Shown: positions 41,045 through 49,959 of the stretch, in pieces
Position numbering within the stretch: the first letter of the stretch is position 1
Layout: every line of letters starts with the position of its first letter
Source: Paenibacillus_L residui
GTDB taxonomy: Bacteria; Bacillota; Bacilli; Paenibacillales; NBRC-103111
DNA: 64,000 nucleotides
Reading direction: 5' to 3'
Assembly: GCF_042677205.1 (NCBI RefSeq)
Contig: NZ_JBHTIU010000106.1
Coordinates: 37,127-101,126 of the forward strand
Program-made: the position numbers and the translations under genes
The notes under the pieces: model-generated
Told to the model about the DNA's origin: nothing
Databases searched by the model: none
Seen by the model: only the letters and a program-made list of their open reading frames with translations

Positions 41045-42223
41045 TTATTCGAGGCTTATCCCAAGCCGCTCGACTATTTCTCTGGACGCCAAGCCGTAAT
41101 TATAGAAAAACAAATCGTTAACCCCCGCTTTGGCATAAGCGTTCAAATAGCCGTCCAGATGTTCCGGGGCCGTGATTTCAGGCTCGATCATTCTGACGCC
41201 TGCCGCCAGCTTATGCCGCGGGACGGATTGCAGGGCTCTGTCCACGAACGGTACCGTATCCTCAGCGGAAGACGGATAGCAGGCTACCCATTGATCTATA
41301 TACCGGTCGAGCCTTCGTGGATTCATGCCATACAGTCCCGGCTCGGCTCCATAGGCCATCCACAGGGTGCTAAGCATCTGCAGAGGCTTCCCGGAGCCGT
41401 CAACGATACTGCGGCACTGTGCGAAAACAGCGTCCACCGTGTCTTCCCTCATTTGAATGAATTGCATATATTGAGGGAGAGACGTCGCAGTTACGGGCTC
41501 CCGGCTGTTGGCCACCGTTTCCGCCGCATGTGCGATTTCCTGCCGGAACCGGTCCGCATCTATTCCTGCAGCCCGGGCATTGGCCATGCATTGATTACAG
41601 AAACAAAGCCCCAGCAGCCGTTCAAGCTCATCCTTGCGGGCAGAGCAGATCAACTCATGATGGTCGCCATGAAGCATACCGGGATAATCGAATGATTCCA
41701 GCACAAAGCCGTCTAAATCATAGCCTTCGGCCAAATCCGAAAGGATTGCCTTCACATACTGCTGCGTTTCCTTGTGCGCCGGACATAAGGCATGCCGGTA
41801 AGACTCCCCGAACGCATTGCGAACCGTAAATTCAGGGAAGGCCTCTCCGAGATATGAATTGTGGAAGCCTACAACCCATGCGTAAACTTCCATCTGAAGT
41901 GCTTTGGCGTGATGACATATCAATGTCAATAAGTCGCCGGATGTACCCGTTCCTCGCGACGCGCTGCGGTGCTGCTCGAATGCTTCCCCCGTCCGGGGCA
42001 GGAGCTGCCCATATTTGGTAGTATTTACATTATAGTATACGGAACTGTAAGGGTGATAGTATATTTTTCTATGCGGATTATGGGGCAGCAAAAACTTTCC
42101 GGAATGATAGGCGGCCGTCACCGCAATGCCGGTTACACCCATTTCCTTCAACTTGTTCAGTACAGGCTCGATCCCTTCATCCAGCAAGTCCCATGCATAT
42201 ATGAAAATGGTTCTTTTGTTCAA
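41045..42223 (-). CDS. TIM-barrel protein of unknown function (glycosidase-like)
   Basis: 392 residues from the TTG at 42223, preferred because GGAGGT lies seven bases before it. MNKRTIFIYAWDLLDEG, GVTGIAVTAAYHSGKFLLPH, LQMEVYAWVVGFHNSY and DGFVLESFDYPGM suggest a (beta/alpha)8 barrel with possible catalytic acids in FVLESF and VRMIEPEI. FCNQCMANARAAGID has a CxxC that may bind metal. There is no signal peptide, so it is cytosolic. The context (GH4, oxidoreductases, amidohydrolase) suggests action on an imported saccharide derivative. Confidence 0.6.
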   Translation of the reverse strand: MNKRTIFIYAWDLLDEGIEPVLNKLKEMGVTGIAVTAAYHSGKFLLPHNPHRKIYYHPYSSVYYNVNTTKYGQLLPRTGEAFEQHRSASRGTGTSGDLLTLICHHAKALQMEVYAWVVGFHNSYLGEAFPEFTVRNAFGESYRHALCPAHKETQQYVKAILSDLAEGYDLDGFVLESFDYPGMLHGDHHELICSARKDELERLLGLCFCNQCMANARAAGIDADRFRQEIAHAAETVANSREPVTATSLPQYMQFIQMREDTVDAVFAQCRSIVDGSGKPLQMLSTLWMAYGAEPGLYGMNPRRLDRYIDQWVACYPSSAEDTVPFVDRALQSVPRHKLAAGVRMIEPEITAPEHLDGYLNAYAKAGVNDLFFYNYGLASREIVERLGISLE

Positions 42224-42253
42224 AACGATTACCTCCGCCATGTTGGATCTATC

Positions 42254-43216
42254 TTATAAGTCTTCCTTACAGCGTTCGATAAGTTGGGCCGCGAACAAGC
42301 CCGCGTCCACTCCCGGAATTTCCACCGCTTTTCCTTGTAAGGTCAGCAAAAATCTGCGGTTAAGCTCGGAGTATCCCCATAAAGACAAATGATCTGCCGG
42401 AAACCGCTCCATCGTGCTTCCGCCGGCAGAGAAGCTTTCGAAATGGCCGGTGCCTGCGGAAGCCGCTTCATGACCTTTAAATACCGTTATGGTATTGATG
42501 CGGTGCCCGGGATCGGTGGAATAAGAAGCATTTCCGAATTCATGGGCATTGAGCGTCAGCATTTGCCCGGCCTCTGTCATCAGAATCGCCGCAAAAGCGT
42601 CATCCTCATATTCCGGGCCCAGCCGGATTCGGGAGGAAACCCCCCTGACCTCTTGAATCTCGCCCGGGATTAGGTAATGGACCAGATCAAATATATGACT
42701 TCCCAGACAGACAAAAACGCCGCCTCCCTGCTCAGCGCCCCCTGCCCATCCCTGCATGAACGGGGCCGTAACGAATTGGGCATTCAGAGCATCGACCTTC
42801 GATCCGGCCTGGTCAATAAATCGTTTCAATCTCTGCATTCCGGGAGAGTAACGGTGATTAAATCCCATTGCGAAACGGATGCCGCTGCTCGCGACAATGT
42901 CCGCTGCCTGTTCCGCATCCGCCAGCCGAAGCCCGATCGGCTTCTCGCAGAAGACGGCTTTGCCATGGCCCGCGGCCATCGCGATATAGGCAATATGCGA
43001 ATCATGCCGGGTGCAGATATAGACGGCATCGACATCAGGGTCCGCGCAGAGCTCTTCCGCCGAGAGGTAGATTTTTCCTCCGTAAGCTGCAGTCAGCTTG
43101 CCGGCCGAAGACTCCGCAAGATCGAAGCCTCCGGCAACCGTTCCTCCATGCCGCAGTATGCATGCGGCATGGATATGGGCAATTTCGCCACAGCCAATAA
43201 AGCCGATTTTCTTCAT
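42254..43216 (-). CDS. Gfo/Idh/MocA-family oxidoreductase
   Basis: 320 residues: IGFIGCGEIAHIHAACILRH (Rossmann GxGxxA-like), VDAVYICTRHDSHIAYIA, AVFCEKPIGLRLADAEQA (EKP motif), then MGFNHRYSPGMQRLKRFID and the C-terminal sheet. NAD(P)-dependent oxidation or reduction of a sugar derivative is expected. Its ATG overlaps the stop of the next upstream gene as ATGA. It is the third of three adjacent paralogues, which share only about the family core. Confidence 0.87.
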   Translation of the reverse strand: MKKIGFIGCGEIAHIHAACILRHGGTVAGGFDLAESSAGKLTAAYGGKIYLSAEELCADPDVDAVYICTRHDSHIAYIAMAAGHGKAVFCEKPIGLRLADAEQAADIVASSGIRFAMGFNHRYSPGMQRLKRFIDQAGSKVDALNAQFVTAPFMQGWAGGAEQGGGVFVCLGSHIFDLVHYLIPGEIQEVRGVSSRIRLGPEYEDDAFAAILMTEAGQMLTLNAHEFGNASYSTDPGHRINTITVFKGHEAASAGTGHFESFSAGGSTMERFPADHLSLWGYSELNRRFLLTLQGKAVEIPGVDAGLFAAQLIERCKEDL

Positions 43217-44229
43217 ATTAACCCGCCCCCTGTCTCAATATCATCTTGCAATTGAACTCTCAGTCCGGTTTCCAGGGATTTAATGCAGGCTTCGACAACC
43301 AATGCATTGCGGTAGGCATCCAGGAGGGCGACGGGTGCCGGTGAAGAACCGGTCAAGCTCTCTATCCAAGCGTGAATCGAACTCTTCAGCGTCTCTGCAT
43401 AATTGCAGCTTTCGAAGACGGAGGGCGACCAGGTCGTTCTTTCCATCGAATGGTGAGGATAGGTGTGAAGACCTTCCAGCATGTTCGTCACCTCATACCT
43501 GGCCTTGTCCGTAGACAGCTCGAAATGCTGGAACGGATGTTGGCTTTCATGGACGCCGCCGACGAACGTATGGGTCATGACTCCGATGCTGCCGTTGCGG
43601 AATTCGAGGCTGACGGCCACGTCGGACAGGATTTCGCTGTCAATCCGCTTGCCGACAGCATAGACGCTGCGGATCTCCCCGTTAATATATCTTAAGGTAT
43701 CAATCATATGGCAGCAGGAATCCGTCACAATAAAGTAAGGATGGGCCAGGTCGGACTGCTTCACCGGGCCCTGCTGCTGCATGGATATGGCGATTAAATG
43801 CGGCTTCTCGCCGCTGATTTTATCCTTCAGCTTCCGGTAGCAAGGAGAGTATCTCTGGTTGTAGTTGACGCCCGCAATCGCCTCCGTTGTTCTGGAGAGC
43901 GCGAGCAACCAGGCGATTTCGCCGGAGTTTTTGCCGGCCGGCTTCTCACAGAACAGATGCTTGCCGCGTTGCAGAAGCGCCTTGCAGAAGGAAGCGTGGG
44001 TATCCGGCAATGTGCAGATGACCGCCGCATCGTAGCCGGTTCCCTGCCGCTCCAGCTCCTCCAGCGACTGATAATAAGGGACGCCTCCGAGCTTCTGTGC
44101 CAATGCTCCCGCCGCTTCTTCCCTCCGGTCGATAATGGCCGCAAGCTCGGTGTCCGGATGCTCGTATACCGCGCGGGCGTGATGCTGGCCGGCCCAGCCC
44201 GCACCAATGATAATGATCCTCTTCTTCAC
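43213..44229 (-). CDS. Gfo/Idh/MocA-family oxidoreductase
   Basis: 338 residues from the GTG at 44229, chosen because AGAGGAGG lies upstream. An upstream TTG overlaps that site. KKRIIIIGAGWAGQHHARAV is the dinucleotide loop, HLFCEKPAGKNSGEIAWLLA the EKP motif, and GVNYNQRYSPCYRKLKDKI the substrate-side helix. HPYFIVTDSCCHMIDTLRYI contains the conserved His of the catalytic site. It acts in the same pathway as the flanking oxidoreductases. The specific reaction is unknown. Confidence 0.87.
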   Translation of the reverse strand: MKKRIIIIGAGWAGQHHARAVYEHPDTELAAIIDRREEAAGALAQKLGGVPYYQSLEELERQGTGYDAAVICTLPDTHASFCKALLQRGKHLFCEKPAGKNSGEIAWLLALSRTTEAIAGVNYNQRYSPCYRKLKDKISGEKPHLIAISMQQQGPVKQSDLAHPYFIVTDSCCHMIDTLRYINGEIRSVYAVGKRIDSEILSDVAVSLEFRNGSIGVMTHTFVGGVHESQHPFQHFELSTDKARYEVTNMLEGLHTYPHHSMERTTWSPSVFESCNYAETLKSSIHAWIESLTGSSPAPVALLDAYRNALVVEACIKSLETGLRVQLQDDIETGGGLI

Positions 44230-44286
44230 CCTGAAGTTCCTCCTCTGCAATCTTGCTCGCTCTTAGTGTGCATTACCGTTATGCAC

Positions 44287-45306
44287 TTACAACAGAACAG
44301 GCTGGCCGGTCCGAATGCTCTGCTCCATGGCCTTGATTCCGTTGGCCGCATGCAGCATATCCTCCAATGTCATGCACTGCTCCTCTCTTCCCAGACAGCA
44401 GTTCAGAAAATGCTCGATTTCCAGGCTTCCCATAGGATCATAACGGATCGGACCCAGCTCGGTTTTCGGATTTTGCATAACATAGGAGAAACGGTCGTGA
44501 TCGGTCCGGATTACTCCTTTGGTTCCGACAATGTCCAACATATAGAACGGGAAATCCCAATCCATCGAGGAGACAAGATTTAATTGCACGAGTGCGCCTC
44601 CCGACGTTTTGCCCATGGCCTGAACGGTATCCCAGGTGCCGATTTGCCGGAATACATATTGTCCGCCCGCCGCATAAAGCTCCGTCAAATCATCTCCGGT
44701 CATCCAGCGGACCGTATCGATAAGATAGACACCGAAGGTGCCGAGAGGACCTCCGCTTCGTGCAGGGTCCCGCTCCCATTCCTGATGAATCATCGCCTCA
44801 TGATGGATGAACAGCCGCAAATTCGTAGGCCGGCCGATCTCTCCCCGGCGAATCCGATCGGCTATGGAGATGATCGATCCCTCATAACGTAGAGGGTTGC
44901 CCGGCAGGACGATGCGTCTTCCGGCTTCCGCCGTCCGCATCAGGGAACGGATTTCATCCGGTTCCAGCGATAACGGCTTGCCGACGAAGACATGGCAGCC
45001 ATGCCGGAGCGCCATGTCCGCGTATTTCGCATGCTCCCATACCTCACAAGCGACCATCACCGCATCTACGCCAAGCTCAAACAGCTCCTCGGGCTGATGA
45101 ACCAGACGGCAGCCGATCTCTTCGCAAAACCGGCTTGCCGTCGTTCCCGCACACTCCTCCACATACTCCGGTGATTGGCCCAGATCACAGCAGGCAACCA
45201 CTTCAACCTCCTTGAGCTTCGCCAAGTGCCGGGTATAGGTGGTTGCGTAGAACCCTTGGGAAAAACCAATCAGTCCGAACCGCAGCTTATGCCCTCGGGT
45301 TGTCAT
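44287..45306 (-). CDS. Gfo/Idh/MocA-family oxidoreductase
   Basis: 339 residues. KLRFGLIGFSQGFYATTYTR is the N-terminal Rossmann, VDAVMVACEVWEHAKYADMA follows, and HVFVGKPLSLEPDEIRSLMR has GKP in place of the usual EKP. The conserved His/Asp region reads FGVYLIDTVRWM, without the usual His, which suggests altered chemistry. Its start overlaps the end of the SelA-like gene by 20 bases. Three such genes in a row suggest a multi-step oxidation/reduction such as epimerisation through a keto sugar. Confidence 0.85.
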   Translation of the reverse strand: MTTRGHKLRFGLIGFSQGFYATTYTRHLAKLKEVEVVACCDLGQSPEYVEECAGTTASRFCEEIGCRLVHQPEELFELGVDAVMVACEVWEHAKYADMALRHGCHVFVGKPLSLEPDEIRSLMRTAEAGRRIVLPGNPLRYEGSIISIADRIRRGEIGRPTNLRLFIHHEAMIHQEWERDPARSGGPLGTFGVYLIDTVRWMTGDDLTELYAAGGQYVFRQIGTWDTVQAMGKTSGGALVQLNLVSSMDWDFPFYMLDIVGTKGVIRTDHDRFSYVMQNPKTELGPIRYDPMGSLEIEHFLNCCLGREEQCMTLEDMLHAANGIKAMEQSIRTGQPVLL

Positions 45307-46495
45307 CCAACCACCGCCTCAATGTGTGATACTGTAGATCCAGACGATTCATCGGCTCCGGCTGCCGAACTGCGCCGCCGTTCTTCTTCTTCTCCTCTAC
45401 AATAGAGGCAATAGCTTTAATGATCGTTCTCTCGTCCCCATCGTCAAGAAAGGACAGATCGAATTCCATTTTCCCGTGGTATACGGCGTAATCGTCCATT
45501 TTAATGACCGGATCGCCGGTTCCCAGCTTCATGTTGATCTCCCATGCCGGAACCCCGGTCTGTTCTTCATCGATCTCCATGACGACTCTGACGGACGGCG
45601 AGAAGCGGGTACGCTTGATCGACCCCGTCAAACCCGGAACTTCGGCCATGGCCGCAATAAAACGCTCGGCAAACGCCTCCTGCTGCCGGATAATCGCCTC
45701 TTCGTCCCTGGCCAGCCAATGCTCGATGGCCGAGATCAATCCGAGCACGCCTTCCTTGCCCACCTTCATCGGCCGCCCGATGCCCAACTCCTGCAGGAAA
45801 CAGGCGTGTACCAGATCCTTGCGCCCGGCGACGAGAGCTGAAGTCGCTCCCCCGAGCCATTTCTGCCCGCTGTGAACGACCAAATCCGCCCCTTTGGCGA
45901 TGGAATGGCGGAAATCGGTGTCGTAAGCGGCGTCGACAATGACGGGAACACCCTTGGACTTACAGATCTCCACGAATTTATCGAACGGCAGTAGATTGGG
46001 AGGAAACACATCCATCATCACATAGACGGCCGCGGCTACATCGGGGGTGAGTGCGGCCTCCAGATGATAGGAGGCACAATCGAGCGCCTCGCCGATTTCC
46101 ACGGGCTCCGCACCGGTCAGCCTTATCAATTGGTTGGCCGGCGTATCGCCGATTCCGATAACATGGCCTTTCTGAATGACTACTTTATGCTTCGGCCCCC
46201 GGATAATCGGCAGCTCCTTGATCTTGCCCATATCGTCTCCGGTCAGCGTGGCGGCGATGCTGATGGCCATCCCGGCGGCCGTACAGCCTGCAGCGACACC
46301 GGCTTCGGCGCCGGTCAGCTTAACGATCGCTTCGTTCGCTCTTCTCTGCAGCTCCCACATTTCCACGGACAGGCCGAGCATGTCATAAATATCCTGCCGT
46401 ATGCCGTCTTTGACCCGCGATGCGCCCAATACGGTTGCCGGCCCCCTGGCATTAATTACTTTTCTTAACCCGAATCGGTCATAGAATGATTGCAT
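45287..46495 (-). CDS. SelA/DgaE-like PLP-dependent enzyme
   Basis: 402 residues with fold-type I. VINARGPATVLGASRVKDGI is the family N-terminal signature, and GCTAAGMAISIAATL and VIVDAAYDTDFRHSI flank the PLP site. VVHSGQKWLGGATSALVAGR carries the Schiff-base Lys. Relatives include SelA and D-glucosaminate-6-phosphate ammonia-lyase (DgaE), which removes ammonia from an amino sugar acid. No selenocysteine genes are nearby and the context is catabolic, so ammonia elimination or deamination is more likely than selenium transfer. It is coupled to the deacylase gene 18 bases upstream. Confidence 0.8.
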   Translation of the reverse strand: MQSFYDRFGLRKVINARGPATVLGASRVKDGIRQDIYDMLGLSVEMWELQRRANEAIVKLTGAEAGVAAGCTAAGMAISIAATLTGDDMGKIKELPIIRGPKHKVVIQKGHVIGIGDTPANQLIRLTGAEPVEIGEALDCASYHLEAALTPDVAAAVYVMMDVFPPNLLPFDKFVEICKSKGVPVIVDAAYDTDFRHSIAKGADLVVHSGQKWLGGATSALVAGRKDLVHACFLQELGIGRPMKVGKEGVLGLISAIEHWLARDEEAIIRQQEAFAERFIAAMAEVPGLTGSIKRTRFSPSVRVVMEIDEEQTGVPAWEINMKLGTGDPVIKMDDYAVYHGKMEFDLSFLDDGDERTIIKAIASIVEEKKKNGGAVRQPEPMNRLDLQYHTLRRWLDDNPRA

Positions 46496-46513
46496 AATCC
46501 TGCTCCCCTTTCC

Positions 46514-48094
46514 TTATCGCATAACCGGCAACGCCCTGCCCGCGAATACTCCGGTAACCTTCTCGTTCCACACCGCAATTTCTCCGTTAACCAATACGTG
46601 CGAAATACCTGACGGGCCTGTTCTGGCCTGCTGAACTACGGATGTATCCGTGACGGTCTCCGCGTCAAAAACGACAAGATCAGCCGCTTTCCCTTCCAGG
46701 ATAACCCCCCTGTCCTTAAGTCCGAAACGCTCGGCAGGCACCATAGTCATCCGATTGATAAGCACTTCCAGCGAGAAATTCTTCTCCCTGGCCAGCCTGA
46801 GCAGCTTGGGAAAGCTTCCGAATGCCCTAGGATGCGGGTTCTGCCCGAGATAAATCGCATCGCTTCCTACCATATAGTAAGGGCGGGACAGCAGCTCGAA
46901 CAGGTCGTCCTCAATTTGCTTCACTACAGACTCGTCCTCGGGACGCTCCCCTAAGATCCCCACAGCCAGCTTCTCTTCAAGGAGCAGGTCGCACAGCACC
47001 TCGTACACCGTCTGACCGCGCAAGTCCGCCGCTTGCTGGAACGTTAATCCAAGCAATTCATCATTGCGGCCCGAAGGCAGGTAGGAGAAAGTGCCGTCAA
47101 TATTCGGGAAATCCTTCTGAATGTCCCGCACAATAGCCGGGCGCAGCTTCTTGTCCGCCAGCCTCTCCAGGGTCGATTCGTAGCCCCCTTCCACGGTCCA
47201 AGGCGGCAGGTGAATGACGCCTGTGCTGCTTCCGAAGGCATAAGGATACAATTCGAGGCTGACGTCAAGTCCTTTCTGGTAGGCGTCATCGATCGGCCCC
47301 ATCAGCTCATCCACCTTGCCCGCGTTGTTGGGCCCCGTTCGGAAATGGGAATAGTGGATTTTACAGCCGGATTGCCATCCGATATCCAGCGCTTCCTGAA
47401 TCGCATCGAATTTCTCACCTTTGAACACGGTGCGCAAATGAGTGACATAGATGCTGTCCTTCTCCGCAAGGACACGGGACAGCTCAATCAGTTCCTGCGT
47501 ATCTCCATAGGAGCCCGGGAAATAACTAAGGCCTGTGGAGAAAGCAACGGCTCCCTGATCGATTCCATCAGCCAGCAAGCGCTTGGCCTTCTCCAGATGA
47601 GCGCCGGTTAGCGGCACATCTCGGAAGCCGACCGTTTCCAGGCGCAGAACGCCATGAGGAACCTGGTAGGCCGTATTAATGGCCACGGTTCCGTCGAATT
47701 TGCTGCGGTATTCCTCTACCGTCGACCAGTCCAGCGGAATATCCGGTGTTCCGTTCAATCCGCCCAAATACTTAAAGTACATTTCCAAATTGTCCTTGGA
47801 TAACGGAGCGTAGGACAACCCGTCCTGACCGAGGATTTCGGTCGTGACTCCCTGATATAATCCGCAAGCATGCTGCCTGTCCCACAGCAGCATCACGTCC
47901 GAATGGACATGTGTATCAATAAAGCCGGGACTGACGACGCGGCCGCTCGCATCGATCGTGTAACGCGCCTCCGCGTCGGGGAAGCTGCCGATTCCGGCGA
48001 TTTTGCCGTCCTTGATCACAATATCCGCCTTGTAGCGTTCGTTCCCGGTTCCGTCAATAATCATTCCATTTCTAATGCAAACATCAAAGCTCAT
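46514..48094 (-). CDS. N-acyl-D-amino-acid-deacylase-like amidohydrolase
   Basis: 526 residues from ATG 48094 (GGAGGAATC upstream). VSPGFIDTHVHSDVMLLWDR has the HxH metal motif, YVTHLRT and IHYSHFRTG supply further ligands, and YYMVGSDAIYLG carries the catalytic Asp. The C-terminal VILEGKAADLVVFD is the amidohydrolase beta-sandwich. In this family the enzyme removes an acyl group from N-acyl-D-amino acids or amino-sugar acids. Placed before a DgaE-like enzyme, it would give the free amine needed for ammonia elimination. The substrate is inferred, not shown. Confidence 0.83.
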   Translation of the reverse strand: MSFDVCIRNGMIIDGTGNERYKADIVIKDGKIAGIGSFPDAEARYTIDASGRVVSPGFIDTHVHSDVMLLWDRQHACGLYQGVTTEILGQDGLSYAPLSKDNLEMYFKYLGGLNGTPDIPLDWSTVEEYRSKFDGTVAINTAYQVPHGVLRLETVGFRDVPLTGAHLEKAKRLLADGIDQGAVAFSTGLSYFPGSYGDTQELIELSRVLAEKDSIYVTHLRTVFKGEKFDAIQEALDIGWQSGCKIHYSHFRTGPNNAGKVDELMGPIDDAYQKGLDVSLELYPYAFGSSTGVIHLPPWTVEGGYESTLERLADKKLRPAIVRDIQKDFPNIDGTFSYLPSGRNDELLGLTFQQAADLRGQTVYEVLCDLLLEEKLAVGILGERPEDESVVKQIEDDLFELLSRPYYMVGSDAIYLGQNPHPRAFGSFPKLLRLAREKNFSLEVLINRMTMVPAERFGLKDRGVILEGKAADLVVFDAETVTDTSVVQQARTGPSGISHVLVNGEIAVWNEKVTGVFAGRALPVMR

Positions 48095-48128
48095 CAAGAT
48101 TCCTCCATACCGGGTATACCGGCGACGG

Positions 48129-48974
48129 CTAGCCCTTCACGCCGCCCATCGTCATACCGCTGATTAAATATTTTTGGAAATAGATAAAGACGATTACAAC
48201 AGGAGTCGTCACCATGGCCGAAGCGGCCATTAGCTGTCCCCACAGCACTTCGCGGTTTCCTACCATCAGAGAGATGCCGACGGGCAGAGTCCGCATGGTG
48301 TCGGAGCTGGTCAGCGTCAATGCAAAGATGAACTCCTGCCACGACAGGATGAAAGAGAACAGGCCTACGGCGGCGATTCCCGGAGCCGCCAGCGGAATCA
48401 CGACGCGGAAGATCGCGCTTACCGGTGTACAGCCGTCGATAAAGGCGGCTTCCTCCATATCCTTCGGGATTCCGTCGAAGTAGCTTTTCATCATCAATGT
48501 GGCGAACGGTATCGCAAACGTACAGTAAGCGATAATAAGGGACAGGTAGCTGTCGATCAGATCCAGCTTGATAAAGATGGCGAAGATCGGAATAATAAGC
48601 AGCACCAAGGGAAACATTTGGGAAACCAGCAAGGAATTCAAAAACAGCATTCTGCCCCTGAATTTAAAACGGGAGAGGCCATAAGAAAAGAAGATGGCTA
48701 TAAATAAAGTGACAATCGTTGTCGAAATGGCGACGATGACACTGTTTTTGAAATACTGCAGAAATCCGGTCTCTTGAAACAGCGTCCGGTAGTTCTCCAG
48801 AGTGGGCTCGTTCGGAAACCACTTGGGCACTTCGGCAAAAATTTCTGCGGACGATTTAAACGAAGTGGAAATCATCCATACAAACGGAAACACGAGCAGC
48901 ACCGTAGCCAATGTCAATAAAACGTAAGTGATGCTCCGTTTGACGAGCAACTTTTTTCTCGCATTCCCCCCCAT
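48129..48974 (-). CDS. sugar ABC transporter permease (MalG/UgpE type)
   Basis: 281 residues with six spans (SITYVLLTLATVLLVFPFVWMI first). The ATPase-contact loop is EEAAFIDGCTPVSAIFRVVI, the EAA motif of binding-protein-dependent importers. The end IYFQKYLISGMTMGGVKG is characteristic of the MalG/AraQ group. It pairs with the permease gene three bases upstream and the binding protein. No ATPase gene is present, so a shared MsmX-type ATPase is presumed. Confidence 0.9.
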   Translation of the reverse strand: MGGNARKKLLVKRSITYVLLTLATVLLVFPFVWMISTSFKSSAEIFAEVPKWFPNEPTLENYRTLFQETGFLQYFKNSVIVAISTTIVTLFIAIFFSYGLSRFKFRGRMLFLNSLLVSQMFPLVLLIIPIFAIFIKLDLIDSYLSLIIAYCTFAIPFATLMMKSYFDGIPKDMEEAAFIDGCTPVSAIFRVVIPLAAPGIAAVGLFSFILSWQEFIFALTLTSSDTMRTLPVGISLMVGNREVLWGQLMAASAMVTTPVVIVFIYFQKYLISGMTMGGVKG

Positions 48975-48977
48975 GTT

Positions 48978-49862
48978 TTAGTCCTCCTTGTTTTTCTTCA
49001 GATAGAAAATGGCGAATACACTCAGCATGAGTACGCCAATAGTAGAAATGGCCGCAGCGTAATTCATTTTAAAGAAATTGAAGGCATTAAGGTACGAGTA
49101 TACCGGAATGAGCTGCGTCGAATTGGAAGGTCCGCCTTTAGTCATCAGGTAGACCAAGTCAAACTGGTTAAAGGACCAGATGATTGTCAAAGTTACAATT
49201 ACAAGAGAAACCCCCTTGAGACTGGGGAGCGTGATATACCAGAAACGCTGCCACAAATTAGCTCCGCTAATGTTAGCCGCCTCATACATTTCACGGTCGA
49301 TCGCTTGCAGTCCGGCAAGCAGAACAACAGCGACGAAAGGGATTCCTTTCCAAACGCTTACAGCCAGTACCGAATAAAGGGCATATGCGGAATCTCCGAG
49401 CCAGTCGATGGGCCCCGAGATAATTCCCAATTTCATTAACACATAGTTCAAAATCCCGAATTGGCTGGAATAGATCCATTTCCAGGTGAGACCGGCGGCG
49501 ATCATGGGCACGATCCAGGGAATAAGGATCAAGCTCCGGAAGATACCCCTCCCGGGAATTTCTTCATTTAACAACAGAGCAACGGCAAGGCCGATCAAAT
49601 ACTGGCCGACAACTACTCCTACCGTCCAAATGACCGTATTCCAGAAGGCTCCCGTAAAAATACTGTCCGAGAACAGCGCTCTGTAATGATCGAGCCCTGC
49701 AAAGGTCCGGTCGGAAGCGGTCAGGGAATGCTGGGTGAAAAAGCTGGAGATAATCCCCGAGATCATGGGATATATCAAGATGAGTCCGACAAATATAACG
49801 CCCGGTGCTATGAGAAAATACGGTAGCGCCCTCTTCCAAAACAAACTCGCAGTGAGTTTCAT
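48978..49862 (-). CDS. sugar ABC transporter permease (MalF/UgpA type)
   Basis: 294 residues, six spans, beginning ALPYFLIAPGVIFVGLILIYPMI. The EAA-type loop is MYEAANISGANLWQRFWYIT. It forms the channel with the other permease. The start at 49862 is the ATG after GGAGGTTAAC. It lies 97 bases after the binding-protein gene, whose product delivers the substrate. Confidence 0.9.
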   Translation of the reverse strand: MKLTASLFWKRALPYFLIAPGVIFVGLILIYPMISGIISSFFTQHSLTASDRTFAGLDHYRALFSDSIFTGAFWNTVIWTVGVVVGQYLIGLAVALLLNEEIPGRGIFRSLILIPWIVPMIAAGLTWKWIYSSQFGILNYVLMKLGIISGPIDWLGDSAYALYSVLAVSVWKGIPFVAVVLLAGLQAIDREMYEAANISGANLWQRFWYITLPSLKGVSLVIVTLTIIWSFNQFDLVYLMTKGGPSNSTQLIPVYSYLNAFNFFKMNYAAAISTIGVLMLSVFAIFYLKKNKED

Positions 49863-49959
49863 AACTAAGTTAACCTCCAGGCTTCCTTAAAGATTAAGCC
49901 CGGCAGCATTTACAGCATGCTTGTGCCGCCGGGCTATCGGAATGTCTCCTAAAGAATGA

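Noticed and set aside
43798..44583. 261-codon + strand frame opposite two Gfo/Idh/MocA genes
   Set aside because: The - strand genes have full family motifs and good starts; the + frame is a shadow of high-GC codon bias.
45287..46495. Selenocysteine-tRNA synthase (SelA) function for the PLP enzyme
   Set aside because: No selB, selD or selC is nearby and the gene lies inside a sugar operon; a DgaE-like catabolic role fits better, though it remains an inference.
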